From Planctomycetota bacterium (GTDB taxonomy: Bacteria > Planctomycetota > PUPC01 > JACPCR01), in assembly GCA_030740295.1 (NCBI GenBank), contig JASLXP010000431.1, forward strand, positions 1 through 14,650: DNA of 14,650 nt, given 5' to 3'. Of the stretch, positions 1-7,699 are shown in pieces. The notes under the pieces were generated by a model that worked only from the letters and a program-made list of their open reading frames with translations, searched no databases and was not told the origin of the DNA. Within the stretch, counting starts at the first letter, position 1. Every line of letters starts with the position of its first letter. A program made the translations under genes and the position numbers.

Positions 1-149
1 GCAGTATTCAATGATGGTCTGTCTGCTGATATGAGTTGTGAGTAAGCATGCAGAGTAAAGGCGAAAGAGCATTATCCGCAACGACAAGATTGGCAGGCGC
101 TCTTACGCGCAAGTCGAAATAACCACTGTAAGGAAAGCTGCCGGCTGCG

Positions 150-681
150 TCACTCTGTCTCCAGTGACTTCAGTACCCGGCGTCCCACCTCGGTCAGTCG
201 GTATTTCTGCTTGCTGCTTCTTGGCTTGTCTGGGATGGTCATTTCGATGATTCCGTCGTCCATTAGGGGCTTCAGCACTTGGTGCCTGAACTTGGTGCGG
301 TCAGAGCGCCCTGCGACATCCATGAGATCGACTAACGGTTGATCCTCCAAGCACTTACGCATGATCTCAACTTGGTGCCGACTTGGTGCCGACTTAGTGC
401 CAACTCCATCTGCAACTTGGTCCCAACTTAGTCCCAACTTGGTCCGTGACTTCCCCTGCAAGTTCTTCATCTCCCGTCCCGGCAACTTCCAGAACGGCCG
501 GGTGAATCGGCAGCCGCACCATGAAGTAGCTGTAATTCGCGTCGAACTCGAACTGGGGCGGGGGCGATCCGTTTTCGCTCATCGAGTGCAGAATCTTCGG
601 AATACCCGTGGCGCGACCTTCGGTGAATTCCAGTTCTTGGAGCAGGTCGTCTATGGAAATGGGCAGGCGTAATAGGCTCAT
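150..681 (-). pseudogene. Decayed 3' end of an ATP-binding, AlbA_2/HATPase_c_4-type transcriptional regulator
   Basis: Two overlapping minus-strand frames together spell the C-terminus of a common 'ATP-binding / putative DNA-binding domain' protein family. The upstream frame (681 down to 394) carries the end of the HATPase_c_4-like part, with TEGRATGIPKIL and NGSPPPQFEFD followed by SYFMVRLPIHP. The downstream frame (about 411 down to 150) carries the winged-helix tail, with HQVEIMRKCL, AGRSDRTKFRHQVLKPL and IEMTIPDKPRSSKQKYRLT. The two join through a linker encoded by an 11-nt repeat (367-444). Removing one base from its 12-nt unit (400-411) restores one frame, so a single-base insertion is the likely lesion. 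Upstream of 681 the frame soon meets a stop and I cannot find the ATPase core or the AlbA_2 domain, so the gene also lacks its 5' part. It is divergent from the + strand cluster and probably unrelated to it. Family recognition is from memory of conserved strings. Confidence 0.7.
367..444. repeat. Degenerate 11-nt tandem repeat, seven units
   Basis: On the + strand, units of the form (c/t)c(a/g)acttggt(g/c) start at 367, 378, 389, 400, 412, 423 and 434. Six are 11 nt; the fourth (400-411) is 12 nt and the most diverged. Three units make 33 nt, which is 11 codons, so on the minus strand the array encodes an 11-residue protein repeat of the type DQVGTKLGPSW. Gain or loss of any number of units not divisible by three shifts the frame. 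The array forms the linker between the two domains of the broken regulator at 150-681. Confidence 0.75.
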
Positions 682-1112
682 ACGATTGTCTGTCCCTGGG
701 CCTCAAACCGTCGAGCAGCCCATCGTAGCGCTGCCCTCCAGGGCGGCGTCTTATGCGAGTCGAGGGCGCCCGCGAAACTCCGGCCTGGTGGCCAGAGCTA
801 CAGTGCTTCACCGAAACTTGACTCATTTGTCCAGTTTTGGGACTTGTAGACGATTAGATTCAGGAATCAGGATTCAGAAGGATTCGGCTGGCATGTCGTC
901 ATAGATAATCAAGCAATGGTATCGAACAAATAAGGAACAGGCTGACCACGTTGTCTGTCATTCGATTTTCGTTCCGGACATATAGCACGAGAGTTTCCGC
1001 TTGTTAAATCAACATAAGATGACAATTGGATGATTGTCATTTGACTTTATCTTCTGACCATTTTAGGCAGGCAATTCTCTGTTGCTGAACTGCCATCAAA
1101 TGACGAACACCA
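682..1112. other. Intergenic region upstream of the + strand cluster
   Basis: No ORF in this 431-nt stretch looks like a protein. The first 150 nt or so is probably the eroded 5' part of the minus-strand pseudogene. The part from about 900 onward is visibly richer in A and T than the genes on either side, as expected of a promoter region. It contains the inverted repeat at 1019-1040. I cannot pick a convincing -35/-10 pair: TTGACT at 1041 is a fair -35, but nothing close to TATAAT follows at normal spacing. Confidence 0.6.
1019..1040. promoter_or_regulatory. Perfect inverted repeat, candidate operator
   Basis: ATGACAAT (1019-1026) and its exact reverse complement ATTGTCAT (1033-1040) flank a 6-nt spacer. 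It lies 73 nt before the ATG at 1113, immediately before a possible -35 (TTGACT, 1041). The size and symmetry fit a dimeric regulator such as a GntR- or LacI-type sugar-responsive protein. No regulator gene is in the window, so the binding protein is unknown. Confidence 0.4.
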
Positions 1113-3473
1113 ATGAAAGAACACCGTTCACCCAATCCGCTCGTTGACTCGAGACGCCCTCGGAATGGCGCCGTCCTTCATCTCAATCCTCCCGGCTTTG
1201 TATGGCGGCCGATCGAAGACGCCGCTTCGTTTCGGATCGAGGTCTCGGAGGATCAGAATTTCGGGCCCAATCGAACCCAATCGATGACTATCGAGGGCCG
1301 CACGCTGATCGTCTGGCCGGAGACCCTTCGGCCAGGGAACTGGTATTGGCGGTGGTGCGGGGTTGACGGGCAGGGAAACTCCTCCAACAAGTGGAGTGAA
1401 GTGTTCTCGTTCGAGATGGCCTCCGAGGCCCACGACCTGGGAGACATATCGTCGGAGGCCGTGTTCCCCCGGATTCCCAGGGAACATCCCCGCCACCTGT
1501 TATCGGCCGATGGCCTCGATGACCTGCGGCAGCGGTGTCGAACTGGTCAGAGGGATGAATGGCAGCGTCATAAGCGCCTCGCGGAGCAAAGGCTGGACGA
1601 AAACTTCCAGATGACCGAGCCTCCCTTTCTCCCGAATCGGGCAGAGAATCATGACGAGTGGGGACGGGTGTGGAAAGATGCCATGAATCATTCGCGCCAG
1701 TATGGCCAGGACACACAGCTCTTCGCACTGGTCTACTGCATCGAACGTGATGAACGATTTGGGCGTGCGGCCGCGGAGAGGCTTCTCGAATTTGCCAGGT
1801 GGGATCCTGACGGTTCCACATCGATCCCACACAACGATGAGCCGCATATGAGCATCATCAACCTCGGACCCCGCGCCCTCGACTGGGCGTGGGACTGCAT
1901 GACCGAGGCAGAGCGGAAGACAGTCATCGATGCGCTCGTTGCCCGGGGCGAACGCAACCTTCAACTGCTTATCGATCAGGATTACGGGGTAATCGGTTCG
2001 TCGAGTCATTCGGGACGAATGCTCGGTTTCCTGGGAGAGATGTCTCTTGTCCTGGCACACGAAGCACCAGAAGCGAAGAAGTGGTTCGATTTTGTCGTGC
2101 CTGCTACTGTGGCGATGTACCCGTGGTGGGGGGACGACGCGGGTGGATGGTCAGAGGGTGCGGCATACTCGACGGCATACGTCTATCTCTTCCTTCATTT
2201 CATATACAGCCTGCGGCAGGCCACGGGCATCGACCTGTATCAGAAGCCGTTCTTCAGAAATCACGGCCTCTGGAGAATGATGGTGGCTGCGCCCAATGCG
2301 AAAGTCTGCCCATTCGGTGATGGTGGACAGAACGGCCAGGGGATTGTCGCCTCGAGCTGGGGCATCCAGCGCCACCTCGGCCGGGTCTATGGAGACGCTC
2401 GCTTTCTCATTCACGCCGAGCAGATCGCGGCCACCCAGTCTGAGCCGCTGGTGGAATGCCGCGGCCTCTACGCGCCGCTTTCTTTTCTGACAGAGACTTC
2501 GCCACCATCCGACGAAGTTCTTCCGAAGTCCATGGCCTGCCTGTTCGATGATATCGGTTGGCTCATCATCCGAACGAATCTGCAGGAACCGTCTGAGGAT
2601 ATTCGCTTCATGATGCGAAGCTCTCCATACGGGGCGGATAGCCATTCTCACGCGGACCACAACTCCTTCGCCATCGAGGCATTTGGCGAATCGCTGGCCA
2701 TTCCGAGCGGCATATACAATCTCTATGGTTCTGCCCATCATCACGGCTGGACACGCCACACGCGCGCCCAGAACGCCCTCACATTCGACGGCGCCGGGCA
2801 GATCATTCGTTCAGAGAATACCGTCGGCGAGTTCCTGGACTTTCACACGGATGACTTCGTCACATACGCGGAAGCTGAGGCCGGTGTGGCTTACGGGGAA
2901 CGGGTCAGGAGCGCCCGCCGCATGGTCCTCTGTCTCGACTGGAAGATATTCGTTCTTGTCGATCAGATTGAACTTACCTGGCCGGCCATGTGGACCTGGC
3001 ACCTTCATTCAGCGAATCCGATTACCTTTGATGGCGAGGGTCGGCGTGGTACCTGCCGGGTCCGTGAAGCCGCTCTGGATCTCCAATTCTGTTATCGAAA
3101 GGACCTTCGCTGGAGGATCTGGGACGGCTTTGACATCCAGCCGTTCGACCATGAGGGTACTTTTCCTGAATCATCGGCGCCGCATCACCTCGATGTCTAC
3201 TCCGAACAGCCGGTGTCACGAGACCAGATAGTGACAGTCATGGTCCCTCGCAAATCAGACCAGCCGGAAACGAAAGTGATTCCACTTCGGGGACAGAATG
3301 TGGAGGGAGCGAAGATCGAGCTGGACGGGTGTACTTATGTAGCCCTGGCATCATCGTCCGGCACAAACTGGACATGCGATGAGTGGTCTGACGATGCCCG
3401 GATTGTCGTTCGTAAACTCGATGATTCGGGAACGGAAGTGAGACGATTCAATCCCGATGATCCGAAGCGGTAA
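1113..3473 (+). CDS. Heparinase II/III-like polysaccharide lyase with N-terminal DUF4962/FN3-like domain
   Basis: The 786-residue product has three parts. Residues about 20-102 form an FN3-like beta domain (FVWRPIEDAASFRIEVSED, then NWYWRW). Residues about 115-455 are an alpha-helical toroid with GPRALDWAWD, SSSHSGRMLGFLGE and GGWSEGAAYSTAY. Residues about 465-750 are the heparinase II/III beta-sandwich with its hallmark SHSHADHNSF (510-519). Known members cleave uronic-acid polysaccharides (heparin/heparan, alginate oligomers) by beta-elimination using His and Tyr. His299, Tyr352 and the 511-516 His cluster are candidate active-site residues (inference). An in-frame TGA at 1101 rules out an upstream start, and the N-terminus is not a signal peptide, so the enzyme looks cytoplasmic or exported by an unusual route. 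No clear Shine-Dalgarno precedes the ATG. It is first in the + strand cluster, 24 nt before the HEAT-repeat gene. The exact substrate cannot be read from sequence. Confidence 0.85.
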   Translation: MKEHRSPNPLVDSRRPRNGAVLHLNPPGFVWRPIEDAASFRIEVSEDQNFGPNRTQSMTIEGRTLIVWPETLRPGNWYWRWCGVDGQGNSSNKWSEVFSFEMASEAHDLGDISSEAVFPRIPREHPRHLLSADGLDDLRQRCRTGQRDEWQRHKRLAEQRLDENFQMTEPPFLPNRAENHDEWGRVWKDAMNHSRQYGQDTQLFALVYCIERDERFGRAAAERLLEFARWDPDGSTSIPHNDEPHMSIINLGPRALDWAWDCMTEAERKTVIDALVARGERNLQLLIDQDYGVIGSSSHSGRMLGFLGEMSLVLAHEAPEAKKWFDFVVPATVAMYPWWGDDAGGWSEGAAYSTAYVYLFLHFIYSLRQATGIDLYQKPFFRNHGLWRMMVAAPNAKVCPFGDGGQNGQGIVASSWGIQRHLGRVYGDARFLIHAEQIAATQSEPLVECRGLYAPLSFLTETSPPSDEVLPKSMACLFDDIGWLIIRTNLQEPSEDIRFMMRSSPYGADSHSHADHNSFAIEAFGESLAIPSGIYNLYGSAHHHGWTRHTRAQNALTFDGAGQIIRSENTVGEFLDFHTDDFVTYAEAEAGVAYGERVRSARRMVLCLDWKIFVLVDQIELTWPAMWTWHLHSANPITFDGEGRRGTCRVREAALDLQFCYRKDLRWRIWDGFDIQPFDHEGTFPESSAPHHLDVYSEQPVSRDQIVTVMVPRKSDQPETKVIPLRGQNVEGAKIELDGCTYVALASSSGTNWTCDEWSDDARIVVRKLDDSGTEVRRFNPDDPKR

Positions 3474-3497
3474 GTTCAAACTTCTGAAAGGAACCAT

Positions 3498-5351
3498 GTG
3501 AATGCCCTGCCACTTGCCGGTTCTCACTTGATGGCGGGGTCCGCCCTGCTGTTGATCGGGTGCGGTGTTCTCAGTGCTGCCCCCGCGCCGTCAGGAGAAC
3601 GGATCGAATACCTGATTCAGAGGCTGAACGTAAGCTGGGATCTGGCCGCGCAGATGGATGCGAAGGCCGCATACGATGAGCTGCGAAAGACAGGGCGGGA
3701 GATTGTACCGGCATGCCTCGACGCCATGGAACGGGGCAACGCATCGGCAAGGATGTGGGCTGCAGCCGCGGCGGCTTCCACGAGAGACCCCCGCGCTGTC
3801 GATCCGATGCTCCAACTTCTCCGCGATGATCACTATAAAGTCCGGATGATCGCGACCTGGCATATCCATGTTTTCATGCAGAAAGATCTGCGGGTCGCCC
3901 CGGCGCTTGGGGCACAGTTGGCCGATACGGTGATCGGTGTGCGGCAACAGGCGATGAAAGCGCTGGGCAGGATGAAGCCGCCGGCAGCCCTGCCGAATAT
4001 TCGCGCTGCACTACGCACCGACGATCTCGACGCGCGTGCGGACGCCCTGCGAATGGTGCTGGCCTACGAAGGCAAGGAACTGCGAACGGAAATTCCACGA
4101 ATCATGCACGGTGACGGCGATGGCCACCTTCGCTCGGCCGCGGTGGCAATACTGCCCACGGCAGTCACCATGAATGAAGCTCGCGCCCTTGAAATAGTGA
4201 CTCTGGTGAACGACCCGGAGCGCCTGGTATCCGCCGCTTCGCTCAGGTTGCTGGGTGAGTTTTTCAAGAAGCCGCCGCTCTCAGGTATCGAGCTGCGAAA
4301 AGTGTCTGAAGCGGCCGCGGGTGCCATCACCGAAGCCGCCGGCCGGAAGGAACCGGAAGTACGGGAAGCCGCCATGCCGCTCCTGGGGCACTTGAAACGG
4401 CAGAAGGCTCTGGCGGTACTCGTCAAGGCCCTGCAAAGCGACCCCGACCCGCGGGTTCGAGCATCCTCAGCCCGGGGCCTTTTGCACACGCGTGTCCTGG
4501 ATGGCCGAGTTCTCGATCCGCTTCTCAAGGCCGTCAAGGACAAGTCTCCTGAAGTCCGATCATCGTGCCTCAAAATGCTTGCATCGCTCTCGAAAAAGGA
4601 CGGGCTGCCGCCGCAGTCACGATCTCATATTGCAGACCAGTTGGCCTCGCAGTCGGATGCCATCTTCGACGACCCCGTAGCCGCGGTGCGTGCGGCCGCG
4701 TATGTTGCTTTAGGCGAGCTGTTGAAACTGAGATCTTCCACAGCGCTCATTCATGCGATCGAAACCGATAAGAACCGGCAGGCCAGGATGGGCGCGGTGA
4801 TGGGCCTGTTCCTGACGGGGCGCCGGGACAGCCCAGCGGTTCTGGCTGTTCTCGAGGCCATGGGCGATCGGAATACAGCAGTAGGCTCAACGGCCGTAAA
4901 GGTGGCGAAAAAACTGCTCAGCGGAGCCCAGCCGTCCCCTGCCATAACGGCCCAACTCCGAAAGCTTGCCTCGGATGATGACGCGGGCGTCCGCGCCCGA
5001 TCACTGCCGGTTCTGGGTATGTACGCCAGGGAAGCTGCCCTCGATGTCATTGCATCGACTATCCAGGCCGACCCGGTTGCCTCCGTGCGGAAAGCGGCGA
5101 TTGACGCCCTGGCACGATCCCGGATTCGCAGCGCCGTCGCAGTGGACGCCGTCGTACCAGCTTTGCGTGATGAAACATCCATGGTCCGTGGAGCTGCCTA
5201 CAGGGCCTTTCGCAATCTGACTCGGCAGAGCCTGCCTTTCCAGCCGGCCGCTGACTCTGAAACCAGGGCCCGTCAGGTGAAAGCAATCGAGGCTTGGTGG
5301 GCAGGGAATCGTCCGGGCCTCGAAACCGGCAAGAGAATTGGGGACAAGTGA
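3498..5351 (+). CDS. Exported HEAT-repeat protein (possible lipoprotein)
   Basis: The 617-residue product begins with a hydrophobic segment ending LLLIGCGVLSAAPAPS. LIGC (Cys22) fits a lipobox; cleavage after VLSA or SAA by signal peptidase I is the alternative, and the n-region lacks a basic residue. From about residue 60 to 600 it is a run of HEAT/PBS-lyase-type helical repeats, with recurring phrases such as DPRAVDPMLQLLRDDHYKVR, DPDPRVRASSARGLL and DETSMVRGAAYRAF. Such solenoids bind proteins and have no catalytic residues. The C-terminus (IEAWWAGNR) resembles the ends of secreted HEAT proteins of Planctomycetes-like bacteria. The start is GTG at 3498 after GAAAGGAA (3486-3493); the ATG at 3496 is followed at once by a stop. 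An in-frame ATG at 3531 is a possible alternative. It likely scaffolds or binds a partner at the envelope; the partner is unknown. Confidence 0.8.
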   Translation: MNALPLAGSHLMAGSALLLIGCGVLSAAPAPSGERIEYLIQRLNVSWDLAAQMDAKAAYDELRKTGREIVPACLDAMERGNASARMWAAAAAASTRDPRAVDPMLQLLRDDHYKVRMIATWHIHVFMQKDLRVAPALGAQLADTVIGVRQQAMKALGRMKPPAALPNIRAALRTDDLDARADALRMVLAYEGKELRTEIPRIMHGDGDGHLRSAAVAILPTAVTMNEARALEIVTLVNDPERLVSAASLRLLGEFFKKPPLSGIELRKVSEAAAGAITEAAGRKEPEVREAAMPLLGHLKRQKALAVLVKALQSDPDPRVRASSARGLLHTRVLDGRVLDPLLKAVKDKSPEVRSSCLKMLASLSKKDGLPPQSRSHIADQLASQSDAIFDDPVAAVRAAAYVALGELLKLRSSTALIHAIETDKNRQARMGAVMGLFLTGRRDSPAVLAVLEAMGDRNTAVGSTAVKVAKKLLSGAQPSPAITAQLRKLASDDDAGVRARSLPVLGMYAREAALDVIASTIQADPVASVRKAAIDALARSRIRSAVAVDAVVPALRDETSMVRGAAYRAFRNLTRQSLPFQPAADSETRARQVKAIEAWWAGNRPGLETGKRIGDK

Positions 5352-5481
5352 TCTGTTCGTTACACGAATTGCGGCTGTTCGACTGGCTGCACTCTCCGGT
5401 GCCGCTAGCTTTAGTGCCCCGAGCCTTGGGAAATCAGAGGCTTCTGCCGCGCTGAAGGAGAAGTCTGAGGTACGCAGATGA
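5338..5481 (+). other. Possible short signal-peptide-like ORF or gene remnant
   Basis: In the gap before the nitrogenase-like gene, one frame from 5338 (TTG, the only start-like codon) to the TGA at 5479 reads as about 47 residues. It has basic residues, then an Ala/Leu-rich stretch (RIAAVRLAALSGAASFSAPS) and a charged tail ending KEKSEVRR. This resembles a Sec signal peptide with nothing behind it. No ribosome-binding site is obvious and the frame overlaps the end of the HEAT gene. It could be a decayed secreted-protein gene, a leader peptide or chance. Confidence 0.2.
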
Positions 5482-5491
5482 GAGGATTGTG

Positions 5492-7699
5492 ATGACTCAG
5501 ATCGCGATTTATGGAAAAGGAGGGATTGGCAAATCGACCCTCGCGGCGAATCTATCTGTTTCCCTGAGTCAGATGGGGAAGAGCGTTCTGCAAATAGGCT
5601 GCGACCCCAAACGTGACTCGACGCGACTCCTGTTGAACGGTCAGAAGATCACCCCGGTATTGGAATACCTCAGAGACGTTGACCGTGATCAGCACAACCT
5701 CGAAGACCTCATCCAGACGGGTTACGGCCAGGTTGACTGCGTTGAGGCCGGCGGGCCTGAGCCGGGAATCGGTTGTGCGGGGCGCGGTATCCTCAGCACC
5801 TTCGACCTGTTGTCCAAACTGGGGATCGGAGAGAGGGAATACGATGTAACCGTCTTCGATGTCCTGGGTGATGTCGTCTGCGGAGGCTTCGCCGTGCCGC
5901 TCAGGCTGGAATACGCTGATGCAGTTTACATCGTCACTTCCGGTGAGTTCATGTCCATCTATGCGGCCAATAATATCTTGCGGGGGGTGAAGAATTTTGA
6001 TCGGGAATTCCCACGCCTGGGAGGAATCCTCTTCAATGAAAGAGGGATGGAAGAGGAACGTGTGAGAGTAGAACGGTTTGCGGCCGCAGTAGGCTTGCCC
6101 ATTGTCGCTGACTTTCCCCGCAGTTCTCATTTCATTCAGGCTGAACGAAAGAAACAGACCATTCTGGAAGCATTTGAGACTTCGCCTCTGGCGGATCAGT
6201 TCAGGGCTCTCGCGGTGTGTGTCATCGACCCGAAGCCCTTTCAGCACGCGCGTCCATTGACGGACGAGATGCTTGAAGAAGTCGTTCTCGAGAACAAAGT
6301 AAACGCTCAGCCAACGGTAAACATCTCATGCCATGAGTCTCCCCCATCCAATCAGCGCGACGTGACTGGCAGGCCCTCTTCGAAGCAGTTTCTCTCGAAG
6401 AGTATGCATTCCCACGGGCCACTTCACGGATGTGCTTTTACTGGCGCGGCCAATACCACGACTCATATCAAGGGGGCCATCACCATTGCCCACGGCCCCA
6501 GGAGCTGCGCTCATATCGCCCAGCAGGTAGCGATATCGTCAGCCCAGCGGACGCTGGCCACGCATGGACAGCGGGTTCCCGAACAGTTCTTTCCACCTGT
6601 TATCAGCTCCGATATGGCTGAGACGACAGTGATCCATGGCGGCGCGGCAGAACTGGAACAGGCCATCGATCACGCGCTGACGCTACAACCGGAAATTATC
6701 TTTGTTATCACGACCTGCCCATCCGCCATCATCGGGGATGATGTGCAGTCCGTGATCGCGCGCAGATCGGCCGCACAGAATGGATGCAGGATCATCCCCA
6801 TCGCGACCGACGGAAACATCGAAGGGGATTACCTCCAGGGCATCATCAATGCCGCTATTCACGGCGCAGCCTCGATCGTCGATCGGACTGTCTCTCCCGA
6901 GACCAAGTGGGTCAATATCGTGGGTGAGAAGAACATTGCATCCAATGCAGAAGACAATTTCTCTACGATTGAGGGCCTCCTGGGGTCGATCGGGGTCCGG
7001 GTCAACACGCGTTTCGTACATCGCACTTCCGTTGAGGGATTGAGGTCATTCCTGAAGGGACAAGTGAATCTTCTGGCATATGACGATCACCTGGGACGGC
7101 TGCTCCGGAGATTTCTGCAGGAAGAATTTGGAGTGGAATTCGCCGATCTCCCTTTTCCTGTCGGTTTTCATAGTACCCAGGAATGGCTGCTGGCCATTGC
7201 AGAGAGGTTCGGCGAAAAGGAAAAGGCGGACAGAATTGTGGCGCAGCATCGCGAGGTCTACCGCGAGGCGGTCAAGCCCCTCAAAGAGATCCTTCAGGGC
7301 AAACGTCTCATGATTGCCACCTTCAGCCATTCCATCGACTGGATTCTGGATACCGCCCTGGAGATGGGAATGGACATCGTCAAAATTGGCATTTTCGACT
7401 ATTCCCAGGACGGCCTGCTTCGCAGCAGACACAAAGACAGCCTTCCTTTCGAAATGAACTATCCCAGGGAACAGACTCTGGAAGATGTCCGCCGCCTTCG
7501 GCCCGACTTGCTGCTTTCCAACAAGGCAGCCGCGGGACTTGCCGGTGAGATTCACTACGACCCAATTCCTCTCTGCCCTGACTCCGGGTTCTACACTGGT
7601 CTCCACCGTGCCGAGCACTGGTGCAAACTCTTTAAACTCCCCAAAGTTGAAGGATGGAAGAATGATCAATTCCTCTATCAGTCATATCCCTCCGGATAG
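5492..7699 (+). CDS. Nitrogenase-like reductase: fused NifH/BchL-type ATPase and NifD/BchN-type subunit
   Basis: About 735 residues; ATG at 5492 is preferred because AGAGGA (5481-5486) sits 5 nt away, with GTG at 5489 as alternative (numbering below is from GTG). Residues 1-250 are a complete NifH-like iron protein: P-loop GKGGIGKST (9-17), switch-like [13 protein letters not shown] (37-49), and 4Fe-4S ligands Cys96 (GCAGRG) and Cys131 (DVVCGG). A linker of roughly 55 residues follows. Residues 306-736 are a nitrogenase component 1 domain with all three P-cluster-type cysteines: Cys315 (LHGCAF), Cys340 (HGPRSC) and Cys410 ([11 protein letters not shown]). At the positions of the FeMo-cofactor Cys and His of NifD I see Tyr (NLLAYDDH) and no matching His. 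Known relatives reduce N2, tetrapyrroles (DPOR, COR, CfbCD) or C-S bonds (Mar). This protein should feed ATP-driven low-potential electrons to an Fe-S site; substrate unknown. ATPase and D subunit are normally separate genes, so the fusion is unusual. Confidence 0.88.
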   Translation: MTQIAIYGKGGIGKSTLAANLSVSLSQMGKSVLQIGCDPKRDSTRLLLNGQKITPVLEYLRDVDRDQHNLEDLIQTGYGQVDCVEAGGPEPGIGCAGRGILSTFDLLSKLGIGEREYDVTVFDVLGDVVCGGFAVPLRLEYADAVYIVTSGEFMSIYAANNILRGVKNFDREFPRLGGILFNERGMEEERVRVERFAAAVGLPIVADFPRSSHFIQAERKKQTILEAFETSPLADQFRALAVCVIDPKPFQHARPLTDEMLEEVVLENKVNAQPTVNISCHESPPSNQRDVTGRPSSKQFLSKSMHSHGPLHGCAFTGAANTTTHIKGAITIAHGPRSCAHIAQQVAISSAQRTLATHGQRVPEQFFPPVISSDMAETTVIHGGAAELEQAIDHALTLQPEIIFVITTCPSAIIGDDVQSVIARRSAAQNGCRIIPIATDGNIEGDYLQGIINAAIHGAASIVDRTVSPETKWVNIVGEKNIASNAEDNFSTIEGLLGSIGVRVNTRFVHRTSVEGLRSFLKGQVNLLAYDDHLGRLLRRFLQEEFGVEFADLPFPVGFHSTQEWLLAIAERFGEKEKADRIVAQHREVYREAVKPLKEILQGKRLMIATFSHSIDWILDTALEMGMDIVKIGIFDYSQDGLLRSRHKDSLPFEMNYPREQTLEDVRRLRPDLLLSNKAAAGLAGEIHYDPIPLCPDSGFYTGLHRAEHWCKLFKLPKVEGWKNDQFLYQSYPSG

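Noticed and set aside
1..149. End of an upstream gene at the left edge
   Set aside because: No frame stays open with protein-like composition and no RNA gene or hairpin is recognisable; nothing supported here.
367..444. CRISPR array or insertion-sequence end
   Set aside because: Units are 11 nt, contiguous without spacers, and lie in frame-related coding sequence of a recognisable protein linker.
2151..2759. Long minus-strand ORFs opposite the lyase, HEAT, nitrogenase-like and LamG genes
   Set aside because: They lie entirely antisense to strong coding regions, show low-complexity Arg/Ser/Pro composition typical of shadow frames, and contain no recognisable motif.
7485..7661. An upstream-extended start for the NifK-like gene
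   Set aside because: The open frame continues upstream only as an out-of-phase shadow of the fusion gene; it has no family similarity, and ATG 7662 has its own ribosome-binding site.
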